Below the pieces are notes generated by a model. That model did no database searches. It was not told where the DNA came from and was given only the letters and a program-made list of their open reading frames with translations. Below are positions 1 to 5,093 of a stretch of DNA of 5,093 nucleotides, one piece after another. How positions within the stretch are numbered: position 1 is the first letter of the stretch; each line of letters opens with the position of its first letter. This DNA comes from Leptofilum sp050292445 (GTDB lineage: Bacteria > Chloroflexota > Anaerolineae > Promineifilales > Promineifilaceae). Position numbers and translations under genes: made by a program. The stretch covers positions 1 through 5,093 of the forward strand of contig JBNKLQ010000374.1 in assembly GCA_050292445.1 (NCBI GenBank), in the 5' to 3' direction.

Positions 1-82
1 GCTCCGCCGCTGGACTCACCCGTAGGGCAATGCGCTTCTCGGATGGCGCGGGTAACGCGACCAAAAATTCTTCATTTGCCAA
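1..82 (-). CDS. Probable 5' fragment of a divergent gene, possibly a PUA-domain SAM-dependent rRNA methyltransferase
   Basis: Reading leftwards from a TTG at 82 gives 27 open codons to the window edge, with a stop codon in frame a little upstream (complement of 95-97). An AAGGA lies 9 bases before the TTG. A GTG at 88 is in frame but only 3 bases from that AAGGA, so TTG is the better start. The peptide begins MANEEFLVALP and continues with KRIALRVSPAAE. The base composition changes sharply here, from GC-rich inside to AT-rich outside, as expected at a gene border. The KRIALRVSPAAE segment resembles the opening strand of the PUA domain in RlmI-like 23S rRNA cytosine methyltransferases, where a GHPWVF-type motif would follow just beyond the edge. 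That assignment is from memory of the family and is weak. The fragment is too short for certainty and it could be a chance open frame. Confidence 0.4.
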   Translation of the reverse strand, partial: MANEEFLVALPAPSEKRIALRVSPAAE

Positions 83-102
83 TGGCACAATTCCTTATCA
101 AC

Positions 103-202
103 ACAAATAGCGCAAATCACCCGAATGTCACAAATCATTAAAAAAAAATTCGTTTTTATTCGTCAATTCATCTCATTCGTGATTTGCTTTTCGTATTTTC
201 GT
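103..202. repeat. Imperfect inverted repeat made of 9-base units (ACRAAT / ATTCGT)
   Basis: The left arm carries four units of the form NCRAAT starting at 103, 112, 121 and 130, an exact 9-base step. The right arm carries the complementary ATTCGT or close variants starting at 148, 158, 166 and 175, then TTTCGT at 189 and 197. The best-paired part is 112-127 with 174-187: fourteen base pairs interrupted by a two-base CC bulge on the left. An A-rich run (139-148) lies at the centre. The element fills most of the spacer between two divergent genes. It looks like a decayed copy of a dispersed intergenic palindromic repeat. I see no transposase or target-site duplication, and its role is unknown. 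Confidence 0.65.
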
Positions 203-221
203 AGATGTATGCATTCTAGCG

Positions 222-227
222 TAAAAT
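222..227 (+). promoter_or_regulatory. Candidate -10 element for thrB
   Basis: TAAAAT matches five of six bases of the TATAAT consensus and lies 50 bases before the thrB start, in AT-rich sequence. No convincing -35 hexamer is found at 16-18 bases upstream, where the sequence is occupied by the end of the inverted repeat. This is a weak call based on position and composition only. Confidence 0.2.
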
Positions 228-276
228 GAAGCGCAACGCCGATTAAATTTTGTAAATTAGCAAAGAAGAATCAACT

Positions 277-1200
277 ATGCCTCAAGTCACCATCACCATC
301 CCCGCCACGTCTGCCAATTTAGGTCCCGGTTTTGATTGCCTGGGCGTAGCCTTGGGTCATTACAACCACGTCACGTTTACGGCCGTTTCCCAGCCCAAAC
401 TCACCATCGAAGTCACCGGTCTGGACGCGGCCAAAGTGCCCACCGACGAAACCAACCTGGTCTATCAATCCGCCTGCCGCATGTTTGATCGTTTGGATAA
501 ACGGCCGTCTGGCCTGCACATCCAACAAGAAAATAACATTCCTGTGGGCAGTGGACTGGGCAGCAGCTCAACGGCCGTCCTGGCTGGATTGCTCGGAGCA
601 AATGCCCTAATGGACGGCCACTTTAGCCAGGCAGACATCCTGGCCATTGCCGCTGCCGAAGAAGGCCACCCAGACAATGTGGCGCCAGCCCTGCTCGGCG
701 GCCTGGTTTTGGGCGTAATGCAAGGGGAACAGGTCCACATCGAGCAGCTGCCTATCGCCCAGCAGCAGGTCGTCATCGTCATGCCCGATTTTCACCTGCT
801 CACCAAAGATGCCCGCGCTGCCCTGCCCGACCAAATCAGCCGCCAGGACGCCATTTTTAACGCCAGCCGACTGCCGCTGCTCATTCGTGCGTTAGAAACG
901 GCCGCTTATCCTAAACTCACCCTGGCCATGCAAGACAAGCTGCACCAGCCCTACCGCCTGCCACTCATCCCCGGCATGGCAGCCGCATTTGCAGCTGCCT
1001 ACGCTGCCGGAGCGGCTGGCGTGGCCCTCAGCGGTGCGGGACCCAGCCTCATCGCCTTTGCCCCGGATTGTCATGAAGAAATTGTGGCAGCGGTAACGGC
1101 CGTTTTCCATCAAAAAAACCTTGCCAGCCGTAGTTGGATTTTGTCCATCGACACAGCGGGAAGCCGGATTAATAAACTCGCCAGTCAGGGCACAATTTGA
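277..1200 (+). CDS. thrB: Homoserine kinase (ThrB)
   Basis: This cytoplasmic enzyme phosphorylates L-homoserine with ATP to O-phospho-L-homoserine, the step before threonine synthase in threonine biosynthesis. The 307-residue product is close to the usual length of the family (about 300-310), so it looks complete. GHMP-kinase motifs appear in order: an N-terminal ATSANLGPGFDCLG block (residues 10-23), the ATP-binding loop PVGSGLGSSSTA (89-100), the ThrB-typical GHPDNVAPALLGG (130-142), and the C-terminal glycine-rich LSGAGPS (251-257). The Asn-Leu-Gly-Pro-Gly-Phe-Asp pattern and the HPDNV block favour homoserine kinase over other GHMP members. The start ATG directly precedes the conserved N-terminal strand. 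The ribosome site is a weak AAAGAAG at 262-268. No threonine-pathway neighbour is visible in the window, so it may be a single-gene unit. The gene contains four exact copies of the octamer ACGGCCGT. Confidence 0.95.
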   Translation: MPQVTITIPATSANLGPGFDCLGVALGHYNHVTFTAVSQPKLTIEVTGLDAAKVPTDETNLVYQSACRMFDRLDKRPSGLHIQQENNIPVGSGLGSSSTAVLAGLLGANALMDGHFSQADILAIAAAEEGHPDNVAPALLGGLVLGVMQGEQVHIEQLPIAQQQVVIVMPDFHLLTKDARAALPDQISRQDAIFNASRLPLLIRALETAAYPKLTLAMQDKLHQPYRLPLIPGMAAAFAAAYAAGAAGVALSGAGPSLIAFAPDCHEEIVAAVTAVFHQKNLASRSWILSIDTAGSRINKLASQGTI

Positions 1201-1205
1201 TAAAC

Positions 1206-1234
1206 TAAATAGTTGTTGATACAGCAACCATTTA
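1206..1234 (+). terminator. Hairpin directly downstream of thrB, possible weak terminator
   Basis: TAAAT (1206-1210) pairs with ATTTA (1230-1234), and GTTGTTG (1212-1218) pairs with CAGCAAC (1222-1228), including one G-U pair. A single A/C mismatch separates the two blocks and the loop is three bases. The stem starts five bases after the thrB stop codon. No proper T-run follows (the next bases are AGAATC), so termination would be inefficient. It may instead protect the 3' end of the thrB transcript. Confidence 0.4.
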
Positions 1235-1251
1235 AGAATCTATCCAAAAAA

Positions 1252-1319
1252 GCCACAGAGAAAAAAGAGAAGATAGAGAACTTTAGACAAACCTCAAAAA
1301 TCTCTGTGAACTTTGTGGC
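1252..1319. repeat. Imperfect inverted repeat with AGAGA units at 9-base spacing
   Basis: The arms 1252-1270 (starting GCCACAGAG) and 1301-1319 (ending CTTTGTGGC) are reverse complements at 14 of 19 positions, with the outer six (GCCACA / TGTGGC, counting the paired ends) perfect. In the left half, AGAGA recurs at 1257, 1266 and 1275, an exact 9-base step. On the right, the 9-mers at 1301 and 1310 resemble each other. About 30 bases separate the arms. It does not share sequence with the repeat at 103-202 but has the same plan. No coding potential is seen. It is probably a decayed dispersed intergenic repeat. Confidence 0.6.
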
Positions 1320-1347
1320 CAATTTACAGATAGATAGTAAGCAAGAC

Positions 1348-1374
1348 TGACAAGCAAAACTCGCTGACTTGTCA
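1348..1374. promoter_or_regulatory. Seven-base dyad upstream of the pdh operon, possible operator
   Basis: TGACAAG (1348-1354) and CTTGTCA (1368-1374) are perfect reverse complements separated by 13 bases. The right half contains TTGTCA, which matches five of six bases of a -35 element. The centres of the half-sites are 20 bases apart, about two helical turns, as in many repressor or activator sites. No regulator is identified, and a 7-base dyad can occur by chance in a spacer of this length. Confidence 0.3.
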
Positions 1375-1550
1375 CGTTAAGAATTTATACAATCTATTTC
1401 CCGCCCAATGGCTACAAGAAACATGCCACCTCCCACCTCGGGCATCGTTTCCACGTTTTGGTTGTTTCAGATGGATCATACGAAGAAACGGCCGTAGCCA
1501 AAAAAGATTGACAGCACCGACCAAGGGTAACGCATACCAAGGAGAACTGA

Positions 1551-2528
1551 ATGGACAAAGACACACTACTCGATTGGTACCGCCAGATGGTACTCATTCG
1601 TCGCTTTGAAGAGCGCAGCGACGAACTGTACCAGTTGGAAGGTAAAATCAAAGGCTTCCTGCACCTTTACATTGGCCAGGAAGCCGTCGCTGTGGGCAGC
1701 ATTGGTGCCCGCCAAGAAGGCGACCACATCATCACCGCTTATCGGGATCACGCCCATGCCCTGGCTGTTGGCATTCCCGCTACCGAAGTTATGGCCGAGC
1801 TAATGGGCAAAGCCACTGGCGTTGTCGGCGGGCGCGGCGGCTCCATGCACATGGCCAGCAAAGAGCGTACTTTCTGGGGCGGCTACGGCATCGTTGGTGC
1901 CCACATCTCGCTAGGCGTTGGCCTGGCTCTGGCCGAAAAATACAAAGGCAGCGACAAGGTTTGCCTTTGCTACTTTGGCGACGGCGCTACCAACATTGGC
2001 TATTTTCACGAGTCGCTCAACATGGCAGCCGTTTGGGACTTACCCATCGTCTTCATCTGCGAAAACAACAAGTACGGCATGGGCACCTCCATCGAAAAAG
2101 CATCGGCTGCCATCAAAATGGTAGATAAAGCCAAAGCATACAAAATCCCTGCTAAACAGGTGGACGGTATGGACATCTTCGCCGTACACCAAGCCACCGA
2201 AAAAGCAATAGCTGCCTGCCGTAAAGGCAAAGGGCCACAGTTCCTGGAAATGATGACCTATCGCTATGAAGGTCACAGCATCGGCGACCGTACCCGTTAC
2301 CGGCCAGAAGGCGAACTGGACAAATGGCGCGACGAAAAAGACCCCATCGCTACTTTGCAAAACCATCTACTCGAAGAGCACGGCATGTCCGAAAATGATC
2401 TGGTGGCCATTGATGAAGAGGTCACAAAAGAGGTAGATGAAGCGGTAGAATTTTCAAATGAATCCCCGCTGCCAGCACTGGACACCTTGTTTGACTACAT
2501 TTATCCCAGCAACGGAGGGGCAAACTAA
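1551..2528 (+). CDS. pdhA: Pyruvate dehydrogenase E1 component, alpha subunit
   Basis: With the beta subunit it forms the thiamine-diphosphate heterotetramer that decarboxylates pyruvate and acetylates the lipoyl group of E2. The 325-residue protein is the normal bacterial E1 alpha length. Visible features are AYRDHAH (63-69), GGRGGSMHM (93-101), the thiamine-diphosphate/Mg motif from GDG (143-145) to NN (172-173), KYGMGTS (174-180), and the active-site loop RYEGHSIGD (238-246) with the conserved His242. The KYGMGTS segment after NN is closer to pyruvate dehydrogenase than to acetoin dehydrogenase as I remember them, but a related 2-oxoacid or acetoin substrate is not fully excluded. In the loop, the position of the main phosphorylated serine of mitochondrial E1 alpha seems to be Gly245, so kinase control of that kind is unlikely. 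The start has a strong AAGGAGA five bases upstream (1539-1545). It is the first gene of a three-gene operon. Confidence 0.93.
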   Translation: MDKDTLLDWYRQMVLIRRFEERSDELYQLEGKIKGFLHLYIGQEAVAVGSIGARQEGDHIITAYRDHAHALAVGIPATEVMAELMGKATGVVGGRGGSMHMASKERTFWGGYGIVGAHISLGVGLALAEKYKGSDKVCLCYFGDGATNIGYFHESLNMAAVWDLPIVFICENNKYGMGTSIEKASAAIKMVDKAKAYKIPAKQVDGMDIFAVHQATEKAIAACRKGKGPQFLEMMTYRYEGHSIGDRTRYRPEGELDKWRDEKDPIATLQNHLLEEHGMSENDLVAIDEEVTKEVDEAVEFSNESPLPALDTLFDYIYPSNGGAN

Positions 2529-3508
2529 TGGCCCGTTTAACCTTACGAGAAGCAATTACAGAAGCGCTGCGCGAAGAAATGCACCGCGATGAAAACGTAT
2601 TTATTATGGGCGAAGAAGTGGGTGCCTGGGGTGGCACTTACGCGGTCACCAAAGGCTTTCTAGAAGAATTTGGCGAAAATCGCGTGCGCGACACACCGAT
2701 CTCGGAGATGGCCATTGCTGGCGCAGCCACCGGTGCAGCCATGGCTGGCACCCGCCCCATTGCCGAGTTTATGACCATCAACTTCGCCTTTGTCGCCTTT
2801 GACGCCATTGTCAACCATGCGGCCAAGGTCAGCTATATGTTCAATGGCCAGTTTGACTGCCCGGTTGTTTTCCGCGCCCCAGGCGGTGGTGGCAAACAGT
2901 TAGGGGCCACCCACAGCCACACACCAGACGTCATCTTCGCCCATTTTCCCGGCCTCAAAGTCGTCTGCCCGGCTACGCCCCACGATGCCAAGGGTCTACT
3001 TAAGTCCGCCATTCGCGACAATGGCCCGGTGCTGTTCATCGAACCGGTGGCTCTTTACACCTCGCCCAAAGTACGCGATGAGGTACCGGAGGAAGAATTT
3101 ACCGTGCCTATCGGCGTTTCGGACATAAAGCGGGAAGGCTCAGACGTGACAATTATTACCTACGGTGAGGGCCTACATGTCTCGCTGGATGCGGCCAAAA
3201 ACCTGGCAGAAGAAGGTATTGAGGCCGAAATTATTGATCTGCGCAGCTTGCAGCCTCTGGACATGGGTCCGGTTGTCGAATCGTTTAAGAAGACGTTTAA
3301 AGCGGTTGTGGTTGAGTTTGGTCATCAGACTTACGGCATTGGTGCAGAGATTGTCGCTCGCCTGCAAGATGAAGCGTTTGACTACATCGATGCGCCCATC
3401 AAGCGCGTAGCCCAGCATGATGTGCCCGCCCCTTATTCTGGCGAATTGGAACGCTCAGCGCTGCCCAATGCCGAGCGTGTCATTGCGGCTGTGAAGGAGA
3501 TTTTATAA
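2528..3508 (+). CDS. pdhB: Pyruvate dehydrogenase E1 component, beta subunit
   Basis: The 326-residue partner of E1 alpha supplies the transketolase-like pyrimidine-binding half and the C-terminal domain of the E1 heterotetramer. The MGEEVG segment (27-32) carries the conserved glutamate that activates thiamine diphosphate. RDTPISEMAIAG (54-65), PGLKVVCPATPHDAKGLL (141-158) and GPVLFIEP (166-173) are family hallmarks, and the C-terminal domain follows from about residue 200. The loop usually containing an HSQ-type sequence reads GATHSHTPD (126-134), with His in place of the common Gln. The gene starts at the A of the pdhA stop codon (TAATG), with GGAGG at 2514-2518 nine bases upstream, which suggests translational coupling and equal production of the two E1 subunits. 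No octamer ACGGCCGT occurs in this gene or in pdhA. Confidence 0.94.
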   Translation: MARLTLREAITEALREEMHRDENVFIMGEEVGAWGGTYAVTKGFLEEFGENRVRDTPISEMAIAGAATGAAMAGTRPIAEFMTINFAFVAFDAIVNHAAKVSYMFNGQFDCPVVFRAPGGGGKQLGATHSHTPDVIFAHFPGLKVVCPATPHDAKGLLKSAIRDNGPVLFIEPVALYTSPKVRDEVPEEEFTVPIGVSDIKREGSDVTIITYGEGLHVSLDAAKNLAEEGIEAEIIDLRSLQPLDMGPVVESFKKTFKAVVVEFGHQTYGIGAEIVARLQDEAFDYIDAPIKRVAQHDVPAPYSGELERSALPNAERVIAAVKEIL

Positions 3509-4791
3509 TGGCTGAATTTATCAAGATGCCCACATTGGGCTTTGACATGGAAGAAGGCACGATGGGCACCTGGCTCAAGCAGGTGGGTGACTCGGTACAA
3601 AAAGGGGATGTGCTGGCCGAAATCGAGTCCGACAAGGTCACACAGGAATTAACCGCTCGCGCCGATGGCGTGCTATTGGCTCAGCTGGCCAATACAGGGG
3701 ACCTTATCCCGGTAGGTGACAATTTAGGCATCATTGGCAAGGAAGGGGAAGATATTTCTGCCATGGCAGACGGGGCTGGCAGCAGCAACGGTGCTGCCGC
3801 GCCTAAAGTTGAACCAACGGCCGTAAAGGAAATAGCTGAAGCACCGGCTGAAAAAGCAGCACAGGCGCAACCCGCAAAAGCTGGTGGTGAGCCAGATGGT
3901 GAATTCCCCGGCGGTGTCAAAGCCACACCAGTGGCCCGGCGCGTGGCTGAGGAGCATTCGGTTGATTTGGCACAGGTGGGCGGCAGCGGCCCCGGTGGCC
4001 GGGTGCGCAAAGCAGATGTGGAAGCGTACTTGGAAAGTGGTCCAGCGGCTGAACCGACCAAATCGGCGGCAATGGGTGTATTGGAAACGGCCGTTCCCAC
4101 TCCCGCTACTGCTACCGAAAAACCACTCACTCGCATGCGCCAGGCCATTGCCCGCCGCATGACCGAGAGCAAAACCACCGTCCCCCACTTCTATGTCACG
4201 TCAGAGATCGACATGGCTGCGGCCCTCAAGCTGCGCAAGCAAATCAATGAGTCTTTAGAACCTGAGCAAAAAGTAACCGTCAACGATCTCATTGTTAAAG
4301 CATCGGCTCTGGCCCTGCGCCAGTTCCCGAACATCAACGCCAGCTTCGGCGGGGACAAGATCATTTTACATAACGAGATCAATGTAGGTTCGGCCGTAGC
4401 GGTTGAAGGTGGTTTACTCACTGTCGTGCAAAAAGGTACTGCCGGAGCCAGCATCTCCAAGATCGCCCAGGACCATAAAGAGATGATCGGCCGTGCCCGC
4501 GAGGGACGGGTAAAACCCGAAGATGTAGAAGGGGCCACGTTTACTGTTAGTAATTTGGGCGCGTTTGATGTTGAGCATTTCGTAGCCATCATTAACCCGC
4601 CCCATGCTGCAATTCTGGCCGTTGGTTCAGCCAAACAGGTACCCGTTGTGGTCGATGGTGAATTAACCATCGGCACCCGCATGAAAGCCACCATCTCGGC
4701 CGACCATCGGGTAACGGATGGTGTTGAGGCCGCGCAATTCATGCAAGTGCTTAAAGCCATTTTAGAAGATCCACTGCGCCTGCTAATTTAA
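3508..4791 (+). CDS. pdhC: Dihydrolipoamide acetyltransferase, E2 of the pyruvate dehydrogenase complex
   Basis: This 427-residue protein forms the core of the complex and moves the acetyl group from E1 to coenzyme A. It has one N-terminal lipoyl domain (about 1-80), with Lys43 in IESDKV as the lipoylation site. A flexible Ala/Pro/Glu-rich linker (about 85-136) leads to a peripheral-subunit-binding domain (about 138-175, with ATPVARRVAEE and GSGPGGRVRKADV), a second linker (about 178-204), and the catalytic acyltransferase domain (about 205-427). The active site is SADHRVTDG (397-405), with His400 and Asp404. The start overlaps the pdhB stop as TAATG, with AAGGAG at 3494-3499 eight bases upstream. 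A branched-chain or acetoin E2 has the same architecture, so substrate is taken from the E1 genes. Two ACGGCCGT octamers fall exactly in the two linkers (residues 104-106 and 194-196). The symbol follows bacterial three-gene operons; aceF is an equivalent name. Confidence 0.92.
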   Translation: MAEFIKMPTLGFDMEEGTMGTWLKQVGDSVQKGDVLAEIESDKVTQELTARADGVLLAQLANTGDLIPVGDNLGIIGKEGEDISAMADGAGSSNGAAAPKVEPTAVKEIAEAPAEKAAQAQPAKAGGEPDGEFPGGVKATPVARRVAEEHSVDLAQVGGSGPGGRVRKADVEAYLESGPAAEPTKSAAMGVLETAVPTPATATEKPLTRMRQAIARRMTESKTTVPHFYVTSEIDMAAALKLRKQINESLEPEQKVTVNDLIVKASALALRQFPNINASFGGDKIILHNEINVGSAVAVEGGLLTVVQKGTAGASISKIAQDHKEMIGRAREGRVKPEDVEGATFTVSNLGAFDVEHFVAIINPPHAAILAVGSAKQVPVVVDGELTIGTRMKATISADHRVTDGVEAAQFMQVLKAILEDPLRLLI

Positions 4792-4799
4792 GCAAAACG

Positions 4800-4860
4800 A
4801 AAACCTTCGGATTAAAATACGCCTATGTTTGGGCTGGCTGTTTCAATCCGAAGGTTTTTT
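4800..4860 (+). terminator. Intrinsic terminator of the pdh operon
   Basis: AAAACCTTCGGATT (4800-4813) and AATCCGAAGGTTTT (4845-4858) form a perfect 14-base-pair stem that ends in a run of six T (4855-4860). The loop is long, 31 bases, and may contain a small inner GCC/GGC pairing. It starts nine bases after the E2 stop codon. Because the left arm begins with an A-run, it could also work on transcripts from the other strand. It shows that no E3 gene is co-transcribed in the usual way behind pdhC. Confidence 0.85.
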
Positions 4861-4868
4861 GTTACGAT

Positions 4869-4883
4869 ATGCTATACTAGCAT
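4869..4883 (+). promoter_or_regulatory. Extended -10 promoter embedded in a palindrome, upstream of the response regulator
   Basis: TGCTATACT (4870-4878) fits the extended -10 pattern TGnTATAAT with five of six hexamer bases, which can act without a good -35. The same bases form a 6+3+6 palindrome, ATGCTA-TAC-TAGCAT (4869-4883). Transcription would start near 4885 and leave a leader of about 60 bases before the ATG at 4947. A regulator binding the palindrome would block the promoter, possibly the response regulator itself, but that is inference. Confidence 0.5.
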
Positions 4884-4946
4884 GGCAGATTCACATAAGA
4901 TGAAGTTTTTGTTTTATCGGCAGGCAGTTGAGCCAGAGGAGTGCAC

Positions 4947-5093
4947 ATGGCCACAATTCTTGTAATTGATGATGATGAACTTGTTTCGCGAACCTTGCAG
5001 CGTGCGCTGAAACTATATGGTTACCATGTTATGGTATCTAACAGCGGCACGGAAGGGTTGCAACTGGCGCGTCGTCATCGCCCCGACCTGTTC
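4947..5093 (+). CDS. Response regulator, N-terminal part of receiver domain (cut by window edge)
   Basis: The 49 visible codons begin a CheY-like receiver domain that accepts phosphate from a sensor histidine kinase. The first strand and acidic pocket are ILVIDDDE (4-11; Asp8 and Asp9 are the Mg-binding pair), followed by helix 1 (about 12-24), strand 2 around YHVMVSNSG (26-34), helix 2 with EGLQLARRHRPD (36-47), and the beginning of strand 3. The phosphoacceptor aspartate is expected near residue 52, just outside the window. AGAGGAG at 4935-4941 lies five bases before the ATG and fixes the start. The output domain is unseen, so it cannot be told whether it is a DNA-binding regulator, a stand-alone receiver or part of a hybrid protein. 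It follows the pdh terminator and has its own promoter candidate, so it is probably a separate unit. Confidence 0.9.
   Translation, partial: MATILVIDDDELVSRTLQRALKLYGYHVMVSNSGTEGLQLARRHRPDLF

Larger units (their letters stand above)
1201..1550. other. Intergenic region between thrB and the pdh operon
   Basis: This 350-base spacer holds a hairpin right after thrB (1206-1234), an imperfect inverted repeat (1252-1319), a short dyad (1348-1374), one intergenic ACGGCCGT (1488-1495) and the ribosome site of the next gene (AAGGAGA at 1539-1545). The promoter of the pdh operon should lie here, but I cannot place it firmly. TACAAT at 1388-1393 is a good -10 match without a -35 at proper distance. TTGTCA at 1369-1374 is a good -35 match whose best-spaced partner (TCTATT, 1393-1398, 18-base spacer) is poor. 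No convincing gene is seen on either strand of 1375-1550. Confidence 0.6.
379..4094. repeat. Dispersed palindromic octamer ACGGCCGT (seven exact copies)
   Basis: Exact copies start at 379, 501, 571, 1096, 1488, 3817 and 4087. Most are preceded by one or two extra A residues, giving (A)AACGGCCGT. One-base variants start at 898 (ACGGCCGC), 4390 and 4487 (both TCGGCCGT), and TCGGCCGA starts at 4696. At roughly 50% GC about 0.1 exact copy would be expected in this length. Five of the six genic copies read Thr-Ala-Val; the copy at 501 is read in another frame (within Lys-Arg-Pro-Ser) and the copy at 1488 is intergenic, so codon choice alone does not explain it. None lies in the E1 alpha or E1 beta genes. 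The span given covers the first to the last copy, not a continuous element. Confidence 0.75.

Noticed and set aside
1..141. Plus-strand open frame from the left edge to a TAA at 139-141
   Set aside because: It runs from GC-rich into AT-rich repeat sequence and its translation looks like low-quality, non-conserved sequence; the minus-strand frame explains the GC-rich part better.
103..202. Interpretation of the 9-base-unit region as a CRISPR array
   Set aside because: Units are 6 bases with 3-base gaps and in opposite orientation in the two halves; there are no 24-40 base repeats with unique spacers and no cas gene.
1446..1490. CGTTTC / GAAACG inverted repeat in the pdh leader
   Set aside because: Only six bases pair across a loop of more than 30 bases, which is expected by chance.
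1408..1497. 29-codon plus-strand reading frame in the pdh leader
   Set aside because: It has no ribosome site before its ATG, no recognisable attenuation-type residue run, and its end lies in an ACGGCCGT copy; it is most likely a chance frame.
1508..1513. Perfect TTGACA -35 hexamer just before pdhA
   Set aside because: A correctly spaced -10 would fall at about 1531-1536 (CGCATA, poor match), and transcription would start on or after the ribosome site at 1539-1545, so it cannot produce a normal leader.
3681..4178. Long minus-strand open frames opposite the E2 gene (up to 165 codons)
   Set aside because: They mirror the Ala/Pro/Gly-rich linkers of E2, have no ribosome site or family features, and overlap a clearly real gene.

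Overview
The window is 5,093 bases of bacterial chromosome of roughly balanced base composition. It holds mainly housekeeping metabolism. The organism looks like a free-living, non-enteric bacterium. The pyruvate dehydrogenase genes are of the two-subunit E1 (alpha plus beta) type rather than the fused AceE type of enterics. The gene mix, together with degenerate 9-base-period inverted repeats in the spacers, would fit a Chloroflexota (Anaerolineae-like) genome. That taxonomic guess is inference only; no rRNA or marker gene is present to prove it.

Layout from left to right. (1) Positions 1-82, minus strand: the probable first 27 codons of a divergent gene that runs off the left edge. (2) Positions 83-276: an AT-rich divergent spacer with an imperfect inverted repeat built of about 9-base units, followed by the leader of thrB. 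(3) Positions 277-1200: thrB, a complete homoserine kinase of the GHMP family. (4) Positions 1201-1550: a 350-base spacer with a hairpin just after thrB, a second imperfect inverted repeat with 9-base periodicity but different sequence, a small dyad that could be an operator, and the leader of the next operon. (5) Positions 1551-4791: a three-gene pyruvate dehydrogenase operon, E1 alpha, E1 beta and E2, joined by two TAATG stop/start overlaps. (6) Positions 4800-4860: a strong intrinsic terminator. (7) Positions 4870-4946: an extended -10 promoter inside a palindrome, then the leader of a response regulator. Its first 49 codons (4947-5093) are in the window.

E1 alpha and E1 beta form the thiamine-diphosphate enzyme that decarboxylates pyruvate and passes the acetyl group to the lipoyl lysine of E2, which makes acetyl-CoA. 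The dihydrolipoyl dehydrogenase (E3) needed to reoxidise E2 is not encoded here, and the terminator after E2 shows the operon ends without it. thrB (threonine biosynthesis) appears to be an independent unit, and the response regulator begins a new one.

The most unusual signals are at DNA level. The palindromic octamer ACGGCCGT occurs seven times, in two coding frames and in a spacer. Two inverted repeats of the same 9-base architecture but unrelated sequence flank thrB. I found no evidence of a new multi-gene system in this window.
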